Assembly: GCA_019083985.1 (NCBI GenBank)
Contig: JAHRCV010000001.1
Span: forward strand, 434,001 to 498,000
DNA: 64,000 nucleotides
From: Rhizobiales bacterium TNE-4
Lineage (GTDB): Bacteria > Pseudomonadota > Alphaproteobacteria > Rhizobiales > Beijerinckiaceae
Direction: 5' to 3'
In this document: in pieces, positions 44,149-53,345 of the stretch
How the letters are laid out: each line of letters starts with the position of its first letter
Numbering within the stretch: position 1 is the stretch's first letter
Program-made: the position numbers and the translations under genes
Notes under the pieces: model-generated
Databases searched by the model: none
The model's input: the letters and a program-made list of their open reading frames with translations, nothing else
What the model was told of the DNA's origin: nothing

Positions 44149-44817
44149 ATGCAAATTCTCGATTTGTCCATGCCGATTGGCGCGCATTTTCGTTGGAATC
44201 CAGAGATCGCCGTGAAGGGCGATATTGCTGCCGGCGATCAATTCCGCGTGACGCGCATCGCAACGACATGCCATGGTTTTTCGCATGTGGACGCGATGGC
44301 TCACTTTGTTGGGGGTGCGCCCACCATCGAAAAAACACCGCTCTCCCATGTCGTGGGTCCATGTCGCGTTTTCAATCTGCGCGATGTCCCTGACAATCAG
44401 GCCATTGGCCCCGAGCAATTGCAAAAGGCAGACCCCGGCGGACCGCAAGGCGAAATCTTACTTTTGTCGACGGCTTGGAATTCAAGACGTGATTACAATG
44501 ATCGTCGTTTCTGGACTGAGGCGCCATGGCTGACACGCGAGGCTGCAGAATGGCTCTGGTCGCAGCGGCCGACTGCAGTCGCCTTTGACTTTCCACAGGA
44601 TTACCCCATTCGCCTCTTATTGGATGGCAAAGAAGTTCCAAAGCCGGAACATGTCACGCATGACGTCCTCCTCAAGAACGGCGTGACCTTGATCGAATAT
44701 GTCATCAATACGCACCAATTGACGAAACCACGGACATTTTTGAGTGCGGCGCCCTTGCTGATCCCGAACGCTGATGGCGCACCAGCCCGCATCTACGCAA
44801 TCAATGATCTCGTGTGA
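44149..44817 (+). CDS. Cyclase-family metal hydrolase (kynurenine-formamidase-like)
   Basis: 222 residues. The metal motif is H-G-F-S-H-V-D-A-M-A-H, a variant of the family's HxGTHxDxPxH in which T is S. DLSMPIG at the N-terminus and LLLSTAWNSR are also family-like. Members hydrolyse formamides, lactones or cyclic amides (KynB, isatin hydrolase). Substrate not assignable. Confidence 0.8.
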   Translation: MQILDLSMPIGAHFRWNPEIAVKGDIAAGDQFRVTRIATTCHGFSHVDAMAHFVGGAPTIEKTPLSHVVGPCRVFNLRDVPDNQAIGPEQLQKADPGGPQGEILLLSTAWNSRRDYNDRRFWTEAPWLTREAAEWLWSQRPTAVAFDFPQDYPIRLLLDGKEVPKPEHVTHDVLLKNGVTLIEYVINTHQLTKPRTFLSAAPLLIPNADGAPARIYAINDLV

Positions 44818-44826
44818 GTTGAGACG

Positions 44827-46209
44827 ATGAATCTTCTCCAAATTCAAAAACGGATTGGTGCTCCGCACCGTAAGATTCGTGCAGGGCTGGTCGGCGCGGG
44901 TGAGTTCGGTGCAAGTTTCATTTCACAAGCCCGTCGCATGCAAGATTTCGATGCCGTTATTGTATGCGATCGGAATGAGGAGCGCGCACGGCTTTCTTTG
45001 CGGGCGGCTGGATACACCGACCGTGATGTTGCGCTCTGCAAAACCTCAGACGCTGCCAAATCTGCGATCGAGCAGGGCCAAATCGCATTTATCGACGATT
45101 CATCACTAATGATGACCTTGCCGATTGATGTTGTTGTCGAAGCGACAGGGGACCCCGAAGGCGCTGCTGCGACCTGCTTGGCCGCGATCACAAACGGCAA
45201 GCATAGTGTGATGGTGACCAAAGAGGCTGAAATTGTTGTCGGCTCCATCCTGGCACGCAAAGCGGCAGAGCATGGCGTGATCCACACCCCAGTCGACGGC
45301 GATCAACCAAGCTTGCTGATCGGTTTGATCGGATGGGCGCAATTGTTGGGTTTACCGATTGTCGCTGCGGGCAAGGCAAGTGAATCAGATTTTGTGTGGG
45401 ATCCCGAAGCGGGGACGGTCACGGCGTGGGGACGGTCTGTTCCCGGGGCTCAGTATTCCAGATTGTTCAACCCTGCCGATCAACTTGTTGCGGGATTGGA
45501 CCAACGGGCCGATCTGCCTTTTGAGCGTACAACGGTTCCTGATTTGTGCGAGATGGGCATTGTGAGCAATCATACCGGCTTAATGCCGGATTGTGCATCG
45601 CTCCATGCACCCATCGCTCGGACAGTGGAATTGCCGCATCTGTTCAGGCCCGCAGCCGATGGCGGCTTATTGTCAGCGCCTGGCCGCGTCGACATGTTCA
45701 ACTGCTTGCGTCGCCCTGATGAGCTGAGCTTTGCCGGCGGCGTGTTCGTCATCGTCGAGGCACCGGATTTGGCGACCGGTCTGCTCTTCAAGCAAAAAGG
45801 CATCCCGACCTCACCTGATGGTCGTTATGTGCTGCTGCATAATCCTGTGCATCTCTTGGGTGCTGAAGCGCCCTTGTCGGCTTTGTCGGCGGCCGCTTTC
45901 GGCAGTACAACCGGAACTGATGATGTGCGGCCGCGTGTTGATCTTGTCGCCGAGGCTGCGCGTGACCTTGAGCCTGGCGAAGTGCTAACGATGGGTGCAC
46001 GCCATGTGATTGGCGGCTTGACTCATCGTTTGATGCCCGCTCAAGCCATCGGAGCTGGCAAACCACTGCCCTATTATCTGGCGGATGCCATGACGGTTTT
46101 GCGGCCTGTCAAAAAAGGCGCAATCCTCACATGTGACGATGTCTCGGAACGCGAAGGCTCAATCCTGTTTCGTCTACGCCGCGAGCAGGATGCCGTATTT
46201 GGACTTTAG
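44827..46209 (+). CDS. SAF-domain NAD(P)-dependent oxidoreductase, homoserine-dehydrogenase-like
   Basis: 460 residues. Rossmann N-terminus (IRAGLVGAGEFGASFISQAR, VVVEATGDPEGAA, MVTKEAEIVVG) resembling homoserine dehydrogenase and related proteins. The C-terminal ~90 residues have the SAF domain pattern (MPAQAIGAGKPLPYYLAD, LRPVKKGAILTCDDV). This combination is found in carbohydrate-acid and uronate-like catabolic clusters, but its reaction is not established. It lies 9 bp after the cyclase gene. Confidence 0.8.
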   Translation: MNLLQIQKRIGAPHRKIRAGLVGAGEFGASFISQARRMQDFDAVIVCDRNEERARLSLRAAGYTDRDVALCKTSDAAKSAIEQGQIAFIDDSSLMMTLPIDVVVEATGDPEGAAATCLAAITNGKHSVMVTKEAEIVVGSILARKAAEHGVIHTPVDGDQPSLLIGLIGWAQLLGLPIVAAGKASESDFVWDPEAGTVTAWGRSVPGAQYSRLFNPADQLVAGLDQRADLPFERTTVPDLCEMGIVSNHTGLMPDCASLHAPIARTVELPHLFRPAADGGLLSAPGRVDMFNCLRRPDELSFAGGVFVIVEAPDLATGLLFKQKGIPTSPDGRYVLLHNPVHLLGAEAPLSALSAAAFGSTTGTDDVRPRVDLVAEAARDLEPGEVLTMGARHVIGGLTHRLMPAQAIGAGKPLPYYLADAMTVLRPVKKGAILTCDDVSEREGSILFRLRREQDAVFGL

Positions 46210-46250
46210 CGGCGATCGATGGCTTGGCTGACGGTGGAATAAGGACAGGG

Positions 46251-47048
46251 ATGGACATGATCAAGAACCAAGAAGGTGATCTCGCAATCTCCGTGGATGG
46301 CGCATTGGTTACCGCGACCCTGAATCGGCCGGCGGCGCGCAATGCGATGACGTTCGAGATGTATGAAAATCTCGCCGATTTATGTCGCGCGATTGACAGA
46401 GATCACTCCATCAAGGCCTTGATCATAACGGGCGCTGGTTCTCAGGCCTTCTCATCCGGAACGGATATCTCCCAATTCACTGTATTTGAGACAGAAGAGG
46501 ATGGCTGGGCCTATGAAGAGCGCATGGAGCGCGTACTCTCGGCCATCGAAAGCTGCCGCGTTCCCACGATTGCCGCGATTTCAGGCGCATGCACGGGCGG
46601 CGGTGCCGCCATTGCGGCCTGTTGCGATATTCGCATTACGACAGACACCCTCAAATTTGGTTTCCCGATTGCGCGTACACTCGGTAACTGCCTGTCCATT
46701 GCCAATTACGGACGTCTGGTTGATTTGATCGGTCCGGCACGTGTCAAGGACCTCATTTTTCGCGCTCGTCTTGTTGGTTCGGACGAGGCGCTCTCGATTG
46801 GTCTGGTTACTCAAGTCGTTTCAACCCATGAAGAATTGCTCTTATGCGCGCGCGAAATAGCCGAACGCATCATGCAACACGCGCCGCTGACCATGCAGAC
46901 GTGTAAGACCGCCCTGTTGCGGCTGCGCGAAGAGGGTATCGCTGCCAATGACAAGGATCTTATCGCTACCTGTTACATGAGCGACGATTTCCGTGAGGGC
47001 ATGACGGCTTTTCTTGAAAAACGTTCGCCACGTTGGACGGGCCGCTAA
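46251..47048 (+). CDS. Enoyl-CoA hydratase/isomerase family protein
   Basis: 265 residues from the ATG at 46251 (AAGGA upstream). Crotonase fold: TLNRPAARNAMTFEMYE, the oxyanion loop SSGTDISQF and ISGACTGGGAAIAACCDIRI. The catalytic acids of true hydratases are not clearly both present, so it could be another crotonase reaction. It suggests that the pathway passes through a CoA thioester. Confidence 0.88.
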   Translation: MDMIKNQEGDLAISVDGALVTATLNRPAARNAMTFEMYENLADLCRAIDRDHSIKALIITGAGSQAFSSGTDISQFTVFETEEDGWAYEERMERVLSAIESCRVPTIAAISGACTGGGAAIAACCDIRITTDTLKFGFPIARTLGNCLSIANYGRLVDLIGPARVKDLIFRARLVGSDEALSIGLVTQVVSTHEELLLCAREIAERIMQHAPLTMQTCKTALLRLREEGIAANDKDLIATCYMSDDFREGMTAFLEKRSPRWTGR

Positions 47049-47193
47049 GCGTCAAGAGTCCATAACGTTCGCTTGTGTGCTGGTCTATTTTGTTGCGCTG
47101 CAAAAGATGGAAAGAAGCGCACCATTAAAGCATGAATTCAGCTTGACCCCTCGCATGAAATTGCCGACGCTCTTTCACGCATAGCAGATGTAA

Positions 47194-47203
47194 TTGAATA
47201 CAA
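47194..47203. promoter_or_regulatory. Third candidate GntR site, ahead of TRAP operon 2
   Basis: TTGAATACAA, one base off the TTGTATACAA palindrome at 40303, 21 bp before the dctQ start. It suggests that both TRAP operons answer to the same regulator. Confidence 0.4.
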
Positions 47204-47223
47204 ACGGCTGGGGTAAAACGCGA

Positions 47224-47775
47224 ATGGTCGGTGGCTCTCAAGGGCTCTTTCTGCGCGCTGTCGAGAATATCTTGATTGTAGGTTTTGCCGCGATGATTGC
47301 CCTCGTCTTCGGCAATGTCGTGATGCGGTATGTTTTTGATTCAGGGATTATCGCGGCCGAAGAAGTGTCACGCATGATCTTCGTTTGGCTCACATTCGGC
47401 GGGGCCTATCTCGTTGCGCGCGAGAATGGCCATTTGGGAATGAACAGCGTTGTGATCCGCTTTGGTTATCGTGGCCGTTGGATCTGCCGTTTCCTGACTG
47501 AACTATTGTCCCTTTTCTGCATGGTTCTTGTTGCGATTGGGTGTTGGGAGCAGACGCGGATGAACCTGCACAATGCCGCCCCGGTGACCGGCATCCCCAC
47601 AGGAGTCGTTTATGCGGCAGGTTTGGCATGCGGCGTGGGGCTCGCTTGGATCAATATCCAGAATATTTGGGCCCTCATCACCGGGCGTATCGGGTTTGAT
47701 GATCTCGTGCCGCAAATCGAGACTGAAGAGATGCTGAGCGCGAATGTCCCGCATCAGGATAAGACGCGGTCATGA
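47224..47775 (+). CDS. dctQ: TRAP transporter small permease DctQ (2)
   Basis: 183 residues from the ATG at 47224. Four membrane helices; NVVMRYVFDSGIIAAEEVSR and MIFVWLTFGGAYLVARENGH are typical. First gene of a Q-M-P operon, overlapping dctM by 4 bp. Confidence 0.9.
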   Translation: MVGGSQGLFLRAVENILIVGFAAMIALVFGNVVMRYVFDSGIIAAEEVSRMIFVWLTFGGAYLVARENGHLGMNSVVIRFGYRGRWICRFLTELLSLFCMVLVAIGCWEQTRMNLHNAAPVTGIPTGVVYAAGLACGVGLAWINIQNIWALITGRIGFDDLVPQIETEEMLSANVPHQDKTRS

Positions 47776-49055
47776 CCATCCTCGTCTTTATATCCTCTTT
47801 GCTGGGTGCGATGGCGCTTGGTGCGCCGATCGCTATTTCACTTCTGGTCTGCGGCGTTGCGTTGATGGCATGGCTTGGCATGTTCGACGCTCAGATTTTG
47901 GCGCAGAACCTCGTCAGTGGTGCCGATTCTTTCCCGCTCATGGCTGTGCCGTTTTTCATGCTCGCGGGCGAATTCATGACGATGGGGGGCTTGTCCAAGC
48001 GGATCATTGCGCTTGCCATTGCTCTTGTGGGCCATTGGCGCGGCGGTCTTGGTTATGTAGCCATCATCGCAGCGATTATTCTTGCCAGTATTTCGGGCTC
48101 GGCCGTGGCCGATACGGCGGCCTTGGCGGCCATCCTCATTCCGATGCTGCGACAGTATGGTTATCGGCTGGATCGCGCCTGTGGCCTGATCGCGGCGGGC
48201 GGTATCATCGCGCCCGTGATCCCGCCATCGATTGGCTTTGTCGTGTTCGGTGTTGCAGCCGGCGTTTCAATTACGAAGCTTTTCATCGCGGGCATCGTGC
48301 CCGGCTTGCTAATGGGGCTGGCGCTCGTCATCACATGGTACATTGTCGCGCGTGATGAAAAAGTGGTCCAAGCCAAGCGTGCGGACCTGAGAGAGATTTG
48401 GCGTGCCTTTGTCGATGGTGCCTTGGCCTTATTTCTGCCGGTCGTCATCATTGGTGGGATGAAGACAGGGGCGTTTACGCCCACTGAAGCGGCTGTCGTC
48501 GCCTGTGTCTATGCCTTTGCGGTTGGGTTTTTCGTTTATCGCGAAATCCGCCTTGCCGATATAAGGCATGCTTTGCTGTCGGCCATCAAAACATCGGCTG
48601 CCGTGATGTTCCTGGTGGCGGCTGCGCTGGTATCAGCTTGGCTCATCACGATTGCCGATATCCCCTCGGAAATCAAATCGATGCTCGGTCCGTTGATGGA
48701 CAGCAAAGTGATGCTGATGTTTGCCATGATGATCCTTGTCATCATTGTCGGCACGGCGCTCGATTTTATTCCGACGATCCTGATCTTGACCCCCGTCTTG
48801 ATGCCCATCGTAAAGCAGGCGGGAATCGATCCCGTTTACTTCGGCGTTCTCTTCATCATGAACAATGCCATCGGCTTGTTGACGCCACCAGTCGGAACCG
48901 TTCTCAATGTTGTTGCCGCGGTCGGCCGGGTTTCGATTGATCGCGTCACGGTGGGCGTCATGCCCTTTCTCATCGCGCAGATTGCGGTGTTGTTCTTACT
49001 CGTTTTCGTTCCGGAATTGGTGACAATTCCAGCGAAGTTCATTCTTGGCCGATAG
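47772..49055 (+). CDS. dctM: TRAP transporter large permease DctM (2)
   Basis: 427 residues with DctM signatures SFPLMAVPFFMLAGEFMTMG, SISGSAVADTAAL, PVIPPSIGFVVFG and NNAIGLLTPPVGTVLNVVAA. Some twelve membrane helices. Followed by its own dctP. Confidence 0.93.
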   Translation: MTILVFISSLLGAMALGAPIAISLLVCGVALMAWLGMFDAQILAQNLVSGADSFPLMAVPFFMLAGEFMTMGGLSKRIIALAIALVGHWRGGLGYVAIIAAIILASISGSAVADTAALAAILIPMLRQYGYRLDRACGLIAAGGIIAPVIPPSIGFVVFGVAAGVSITKLFIAGIVPGLLMGLALVITWYIVARDEKVVQAKRADLREIWRAFVDGALALFLPVVIIGGMKTGAFTPTEAAVVACVYAFAVGFFVYREIRLADIRHALLSAIKTSAAVMFLVAAALVSAWLITIADIPSEIKSMLGPLMDSKVMLMFAMMILVIIVGTALDFIPTILILTPVLMPIVKQAGIDPVYFGVLFIMNNAIGLLTPPVGTVLNVVAAVGRVSIDRVTVGVMPFLIAQIAVLFLLVFVPELVTIPAKFILGR

Positions 49056-49086
49056 AGCCGGATCACTAAAGACAGGGAGGATACCC

Positions 49087-50091
49087 ATGAAAGACCAACA
49101 GAAACGCGGATTGAGCCGGCGAGCGGTCCTTGCAACGGGGGCTGTGTCCCTGTTTGCTATCGGAACTCCCGCCCATGCCCAGACTGCAAAATTGCGCTTT
49201 GGCCATCCCCATCCCGAGTCGGATAGCTGGCAAAAGGCGGCGCTCGAATTCGCCAATCGCGTCAAAGCCTACACCAATGGCGCGGTCGAAGTGCAGGTTT
49301 TCCCGAACGGTTCGCTCGGCTCTGATCCAGCCATGATCAATGCCGTGCGTGGCGGCCAGCTCGATATCTGCCTCACGGGTAACCCGTTCTTCACAGGTCT
49401 CGCACCGAAATTGAACGTCCTCGACCTGCCGTTCTTGTTTCAGGACCGCAAACAGGTCGCAGCTGTGCTGGATGGCCCCGTGGGCGATGCGTTGCGCAAG
49501 GAACTTGAGCCATCGAACCTAAAAGCGCTCGCCACATGGGAAGTGGGTTGGCGTAACATCACCAATAATAAGCGTGCCATCGAGAAGGCCGAAGACATTA
49601 AGGGCCTTAAAATCCGTACCACGCCGAATCCGGCCCATGTGCGAGCCTTCCAATTGCTGGGCGCAATTCCGACCCCCATGGCCTTTACGGAATTGTTCTC
49701 TGCCCTTGAGAACGGAACCGTAGACGGTCAGGAAAATCCTGTGACGCTGATTTTGAACGCTAAGTTCTATGAAGTTCAGAAGAACCTGTCTCTGACCCGG
49801 CATGCCTTCACGACCGGCCCGCTGGTGATGAACAAGCCTAAATTTGATGGCATGCCGGATGCTCAGCGTGCCGCTCTGGTGAAGGCTGCTCAAGAATGTG
49901 CTGTTATACAACGCAAAATGAATGAAGACAGTGAATCGTCTAGCCTTGCCGAATTGAAGAAGAACGGCATGAAAGCGGTCGAGAATCCGGATCGTGAATC
50001 GTTTGCCAAGATCGTGTCAGCAGAAGTCCGCAAGGAGTTCGTTGACAAATACGGCAATGATTATCTCGATCAGATCACCAAGCTCGCTTAA
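49087..50091 (+). CDS. dctP: TRAP transporter substrate-binding protein (2)
   Basis: 334 residues from the ATG at 49087 (GGGAGGA upstream). Signal with SRRAVLATGAVSLFA (twin-arginine-like), then LRFGHPHPESDSWQKAALEF, SLGSDPAMINAVRGGQLDIC and the ligand-anchoring KGLKIRTTPN and LENGTVDGQENPVT. Last gene of the Q-M-P operon, followed by a terminator. Confidence 0.92.
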   Translation: MKDQQKRGLSRRAVLATGAVSLFAIGTPAHAQTAKLRFGHPHPESDSWQKAALEFANRVKAYTNGAVEVQVFPNGSLGSDPAMINAVRGGQLDICLTGNPFFTGLAPKLNVLDLPFLFQDRKQVAAVLDGPVGDALRKELEPSNLKALATWEVGWRNITNNKRAIEKAEDIKGLKIRTTPNPAHVRAFQLLGAIPTPMAFTELFSALENGTVDGQENPVTLILNAKFYEVQKNLSLTRHAFTTGPLVMNKPKFDGMPDAQRAALVKAAQECAVIQRKMNEDSESSSLAELKKNGMKAVENPDRESFAKIVSAEVRKEFVDKYGNDYLDQITKLA

Positions 50092-50097
50092 ATAGTG

Positions 50098-50125
50098 AAG
50101 GGGTGGCTTAAGGGCCACCCCTTTT
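50098..50125 (+). terminator. Rho-independent terminator of TRAP operon 2
   Basis: Perfect 10-bp stem AAGGGGTGGC/GCCACCCCTT (50098-50107 and 50114-50123), loop TTAAGG, then TT. Confidence 0.85.
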
Positions 50126-50205
50126 CATACTTTCAGTCTTTGATGATGTAGAGATTATTTTCTGAGCCCCTTTTTGGGGATGTCCTTCTCGCCATCGGGT
50201 CTTCT

Positions 50206-51717
50206 TTATGTTGACGCCGCATTCCGTTTGAAGGCTTGACGGAGCAGAGACACCAAAGGCATGGCCAAGAAAATGATCGTCAGCACCGAGAGTGTTGCCG
50301 ATAGCGGTCGCTCAAAGAACACAGTCAAAGAACCTTGAGAGAGCAGCATTGATTGCCGGAAAGCATCTTCGCTGCGATCGCCCAGCACCATCGCCAAGAT
50401 CATCGGTGCAATCGGGTAATTCAGGGTTTTCATGAAAAAACCGAGAATGCCAAAAATAAACAAGAGCAAGAGGTCAAATGACGATCCAGAGACGGTCCAC
50501 GCGCTGATGATACAGACGACGCCGATCATCGGGCCAATGATCGTGAATGGAACAGACATCACGCGCGCAAAGAGCGGAACGCTAGCAAGGGCAAGGATCA
50601 CCGCTGCGACGTTGGAGAGGTACATCGACGCAATGAGGCCCCAGACAAAATCGGGCCGCTCTTTAAAAAGCATTGGCCCGGGGGTCAGGCCCCAGATCAT
50701 CAAGCCGCCGAGCAAGACAGCGGCCGTGGCAGAGCTCGGCAAACCAAGCGCCAACATTGGCAACATCGCACTCGTGCCAGCGGAGTGATCGGCTGTCTCG
50801 GGCGCGATCACGCCTTCTGGAACGCCTTTTCCGAATGGCTTGTTGCCACGCGTAAAGCGCTTTGCAATGCCGTAACTCATGAAAGAGGCTGCCGTCGGAC
50901 CGCCGGGCGCAATGCCCATCCAGCAGCCGACCAAAGTGCCACGTATAAGGGTAAGCCAATAGCGGGGCCATTCGCGTGCCGTGCGCATCATGGCGGACCA
51001 ATCAAGGCGTGTCGCCACAGGCTTTGCGGCCAGCGGTTCCTGCATCGTCTCTAACAATTCACCGATGCCGTAGAAACCAATGACGACGACGAGGAAGCTG
51101 ATGCCTTTGATCAGGTCCGGCACATCGAAGGTCAATCGCACAGAGCCCGAGATAGTATCCATCCCGACGGTCGCAAAGGAGAGGCCGAGGCCGATTGAAA
51201 CGATCGTTTTGAACGGCGAGCCTCCGCCAAAAGCGACGAAGCTCGCAAATGCCAGCATGAATACGGCAAAATATTCGATCGGCGAGAAGAGGAGGGCAAA
51301 TTGGGTGACCGATTTTGCGAGTGTTGTGACAAGCAGAACACCAACAAGCGCGGCAAATCCGGCTGATAAAAACGCCAGGGTTAGCGCTTCTGTTGCCTTG
51401 CCTTGTCTGGCCATCGGATAGCCGTCAAATGTTGTTGCAACCGATGACGGCTCCCCAGGAATATTGAACAGGATGGAGGTGATAGAGCCTCCGATCAGAG
51501 CGCCCCAATAAATACTGGTTAGTAAGATGATGGCTGCGACAGGATCCATCGCGAACGTCAACGGAAGTAAAAGGCTGACGCCATTGGGCGCCCCCAAACC
51601 GGGAAGTACGCCGACGACAAGGCCGAACGCAACGCCGGCGAACATCAAAGCGATGTGATAGGGGGTCAGTGCAACGCCGAAGCCCGTAAACAGATTGGCA
51701 AAATTCTCAATCATCAC
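50206..51717 (-). CDS. tctA: Tripartite tricarboxylate transporter large permease
   Basis: 503 residues, about eleven helices. TctA signatures: GVLPGLGAPNGVSLLLPLTF near residue 40, IPGEPSSVATTFDGYPMARQ, GIAPGGPTAASFMSYGIAKR and FGKGVPEGVIAPETADHS. Works with TctB and the periplasmic TctC. Last gene of a minus-strand operon pdxA-like, tctC, tctB, tctA. Confidence 0.95.
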   Translation of the reverse strand: MMIENFANLFTGFGVALTPYHIALMFAGVAFGLVVGVLPGLGAPNGVSLLLPLTFAMDPVAAIILLTSIYWGALIGGSITSILFNIPGEPSSVATTFDGYPMARQGKATEALTLAFLSAGFAALVGVLLVTTLAKSVTQFALLFSPIEYFAVFMLAFASFVAFGGGSPFKTIVSIGLGLSFATVGMDTISGSVRLTFDVPDLIKGISFLVVVIGFYGIGELLETMQEPLAAKPVATRLDWSAMMRTAREWPRYWLTLIRGTLVGCWMGIAPGGPTAASFMSYGIAKRFTRGNKPFGKGVPEGVIAPETADHSAGTSAMLPMLALGLPSSATAAVLLGGLMIWGLTPGPMLFKERPDFVWGLIASMYLSNVAAVILALASVPLFARVMSVPFTIIGPMIGVVCIISAWTVSGSSFDLLLLFIFGILGFFMKTLNYPIAPMILAMVLGDRSEDAFRQSMLLSQGSLTVFFERPLSATLSVLTIIFLAMPLVSLLRQAFKRNAAST

Positions 51718-51723
51718 GCAGCC

Positions 51724-52218
51724 TCAAAGAACGCCGAATAGAGGGCCCAAGGGGCCTTTGGGCAGCGGCAAATTGAACAGGAATTCAAACGTCATATAGA
51801 GCGCGACACTCGTGGTAAGCGCGATTGTGATCGCTTTCCCCCATGCCACTTTTCCAATCAGGCCAATCGCCAGAACAAGATAAAGCGCGATCGCGAGATA
51901 GAGGCCAAGCCAGAGCGAGGCCAGAGCGAGGCCAACAAGGGGTATGAAGAAAAGCGCCATCGCTTTGGCATCTTTTCTTGAGATGTAATCGCCATCGTCA
52001 GGCTTGAGAAATCCACGTTGCACGAGATTGACGATCGACGCGGCAAGAATGATCAAACCAACACGAAACGGAAAATATCCTGCGTCTGGGCCGGACGATG
52101 TCCAGCCAACGTCCATTTCCAAGGCGCCTTTGATAACGGCAATGCCAACTGCACCGGTGATCAAGGAGAAAAGGATTTCCGCCGCACGGCGGTTCAGGAT
52201 TTGCGGTGAGTCGGACAT
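51724..52218 (-). CDS. tctB: Tripartite tricarboxylate transporter small permease
   Basis: 164 residues from the ATG at 52218 (GTGGAG six bases upstream; that GTG is an alternative start). Four membrane helices with the TctB-like N-terminus AAEILFSLITGAVGIAVIKG and GPDAGYFPFRVGLIILAAS. Six bp before tctA. Confidence 0.9.
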   Translation of the reverse strand: MSDSPQILNRRAAEILFSLITGAVGIAVIKGALEMDVGWTSSGPDAGYFPFRVGLIILAASIVNLVQRGFLKPDDGDYISRKDAKAMALFFIPLVGLALASLWLGLYLAIALYLVLAIGLIGKVAWGKAITIALTTSVALYMTFEFLFNLPLPKGPLGPLFGVL

Positions 52219-52239
52219 GTGAGGCTCCACACAAGAAGA

Positions 52240-52266
52240 GAGCCGAAGCGGCGACCGCTTCGGCTC
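52240..52266 (-). other. Stem-loop between tctC and tctB
   Basis: Perfect 12-bp inverted repeat GAGCCGAAGCGG/CCGCTTCGGCTC (52240-52251 and 52255-52266), 12 bp after the tctC stop on the minus strand and followed by TCTTCTT. It could stabilise the tctC message or attenuate tctBA. Confidence 0.65.
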
Positions 52267-52278
52267 ATGTCTGGTTCG

Positions 52279-53277
52279 TTATTTTACGAGCCAGCCCGCA
52301 TCATCGAAAACCTTGCGGGTACGCTCTTCATCCTTCGCTGCATAATCAGCAAACGCTTTCCCCGAGAGGAAATTGGCCGATTGCGACGTTCTCTCGATAT
52401 ATTCTTTCCATTCAGGCGTATTGAACGCCTTCTGGAGAACATCGACCCAGAACTTTGTCATCTCCGGGCTCACACCACCGGGCAGGTAAACCGCCCGCGG
52501 CATTTTATACTCGTCGACCGGAATGCCCTGATCCTTGCACAGAGGAATATCCGACCAGCCCATCGTGTCTGTCACTTTAGGGCCGGCTGCGAGGCGCTGA
52601 GAGCTGAACACGCACAGCGGCACGCCTTGGCCAGCTTTCCACTGGCCAATATTTTCTGCGGGATTGTTGGTGTTGCTGTCGATATGGCCACCGGCCAACT
52701 GCACCGCGGCCTCACCGCCCGACTTGAACGGAATATAGATCAGTTTGATTCCGGCGGCTTTCTCGAAAATCTTGACGAGTGTTTCGTCAAGATCTTTCGA
52801 TTGCGAGCCACCCATTTTCACGGCGCCCGCCTTGGCTGCGGCGACATAATCCTTGGCTGTTTTCCAAGGCGCATCGGGGCGCGTCCAGAGAATGAATTCG
52901 TCAAACGCCATGGCTGCTACGGGAACGAAATCTTCGCGCTTCCACGCGACTTTTGCGACTAGCGGCAACAGCCACTCGTTCGACGTGCCAAAAATCAGAC
53001 GATGGCCGTCACCGGGCGATGATTTGCCATAGACGAAGCCTTCAGCACCGGAGCCGCCGCCTTTAAGCGTCACCACGATCGGTTGGTTGATCAGATTGTT
53101 CTTCTGAATGATCGACTGGATGGTACGGGTGAAAATATCCGTACCACCACCGGCCCCCGCCGTGACGACGAACTCAACCGGTTTCGATGGAGCCCAATCG
53201 GCCGCGACGGCCTGGCTGCCGATGCTCAGGCCCGCGAGGGCCATCGCGCCGAATAAGATTGAAGGTGCTCGAGACAT
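52279..53277 (-). CDS. tctC: Tripartite tricarboxylate transporter substrate-binding protein
   Basis: 332 residues from the ATG at 53277 (GGGAGA upstream). Signal peptide ending ASQAVAA-like at about residue 26, then the Bug-family pattern PVEFVVTAGAGGGTDIFTRT, GGGSGAEGFVYG and PFKSGGEAAVQLAGGHIDSN. Periplasmic receptor for a carboxylate. Follows the PdxA-like gene. Confidence 0.93.
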   Translation of the reverse strand: MSRAPSILFGAMALAGLSIGSQAVAADWAPSKPVEFVVTAGAGGGTDIFTRTIQSIIQKNNLINQPIVVTLKGGGSGAEGFVYGKSSPGDGHRLIFGTSNEWLLPLVAKVAWKREDFVPVAAMAFDEFILWTRPDAPWKTAKDYVAAAKAGAVKMGGSQSKDLDETLVKIFEKAAGIKLIYIPFKSGGEAAVQLAGGHIDSNTNNPAENIGQWKAGQGVPLCVFSSQRLAAGPKVTDTMGWSDIPLCKDQGIPVDEYKMPRAVYLPGGVSPEMTKFWVDVLQKAFNTPEWKEYIERTSQSANFLSGKAFADYAAKDEERTRKVFDDAGWLVK

Positions 53278-53345
53278 TATGGTTCTCCCTTGGTCGTTTC
53301 CTGGTCCTGACACCCCTCTTTCGGGGGCTTGATGGATGGTTGAAC

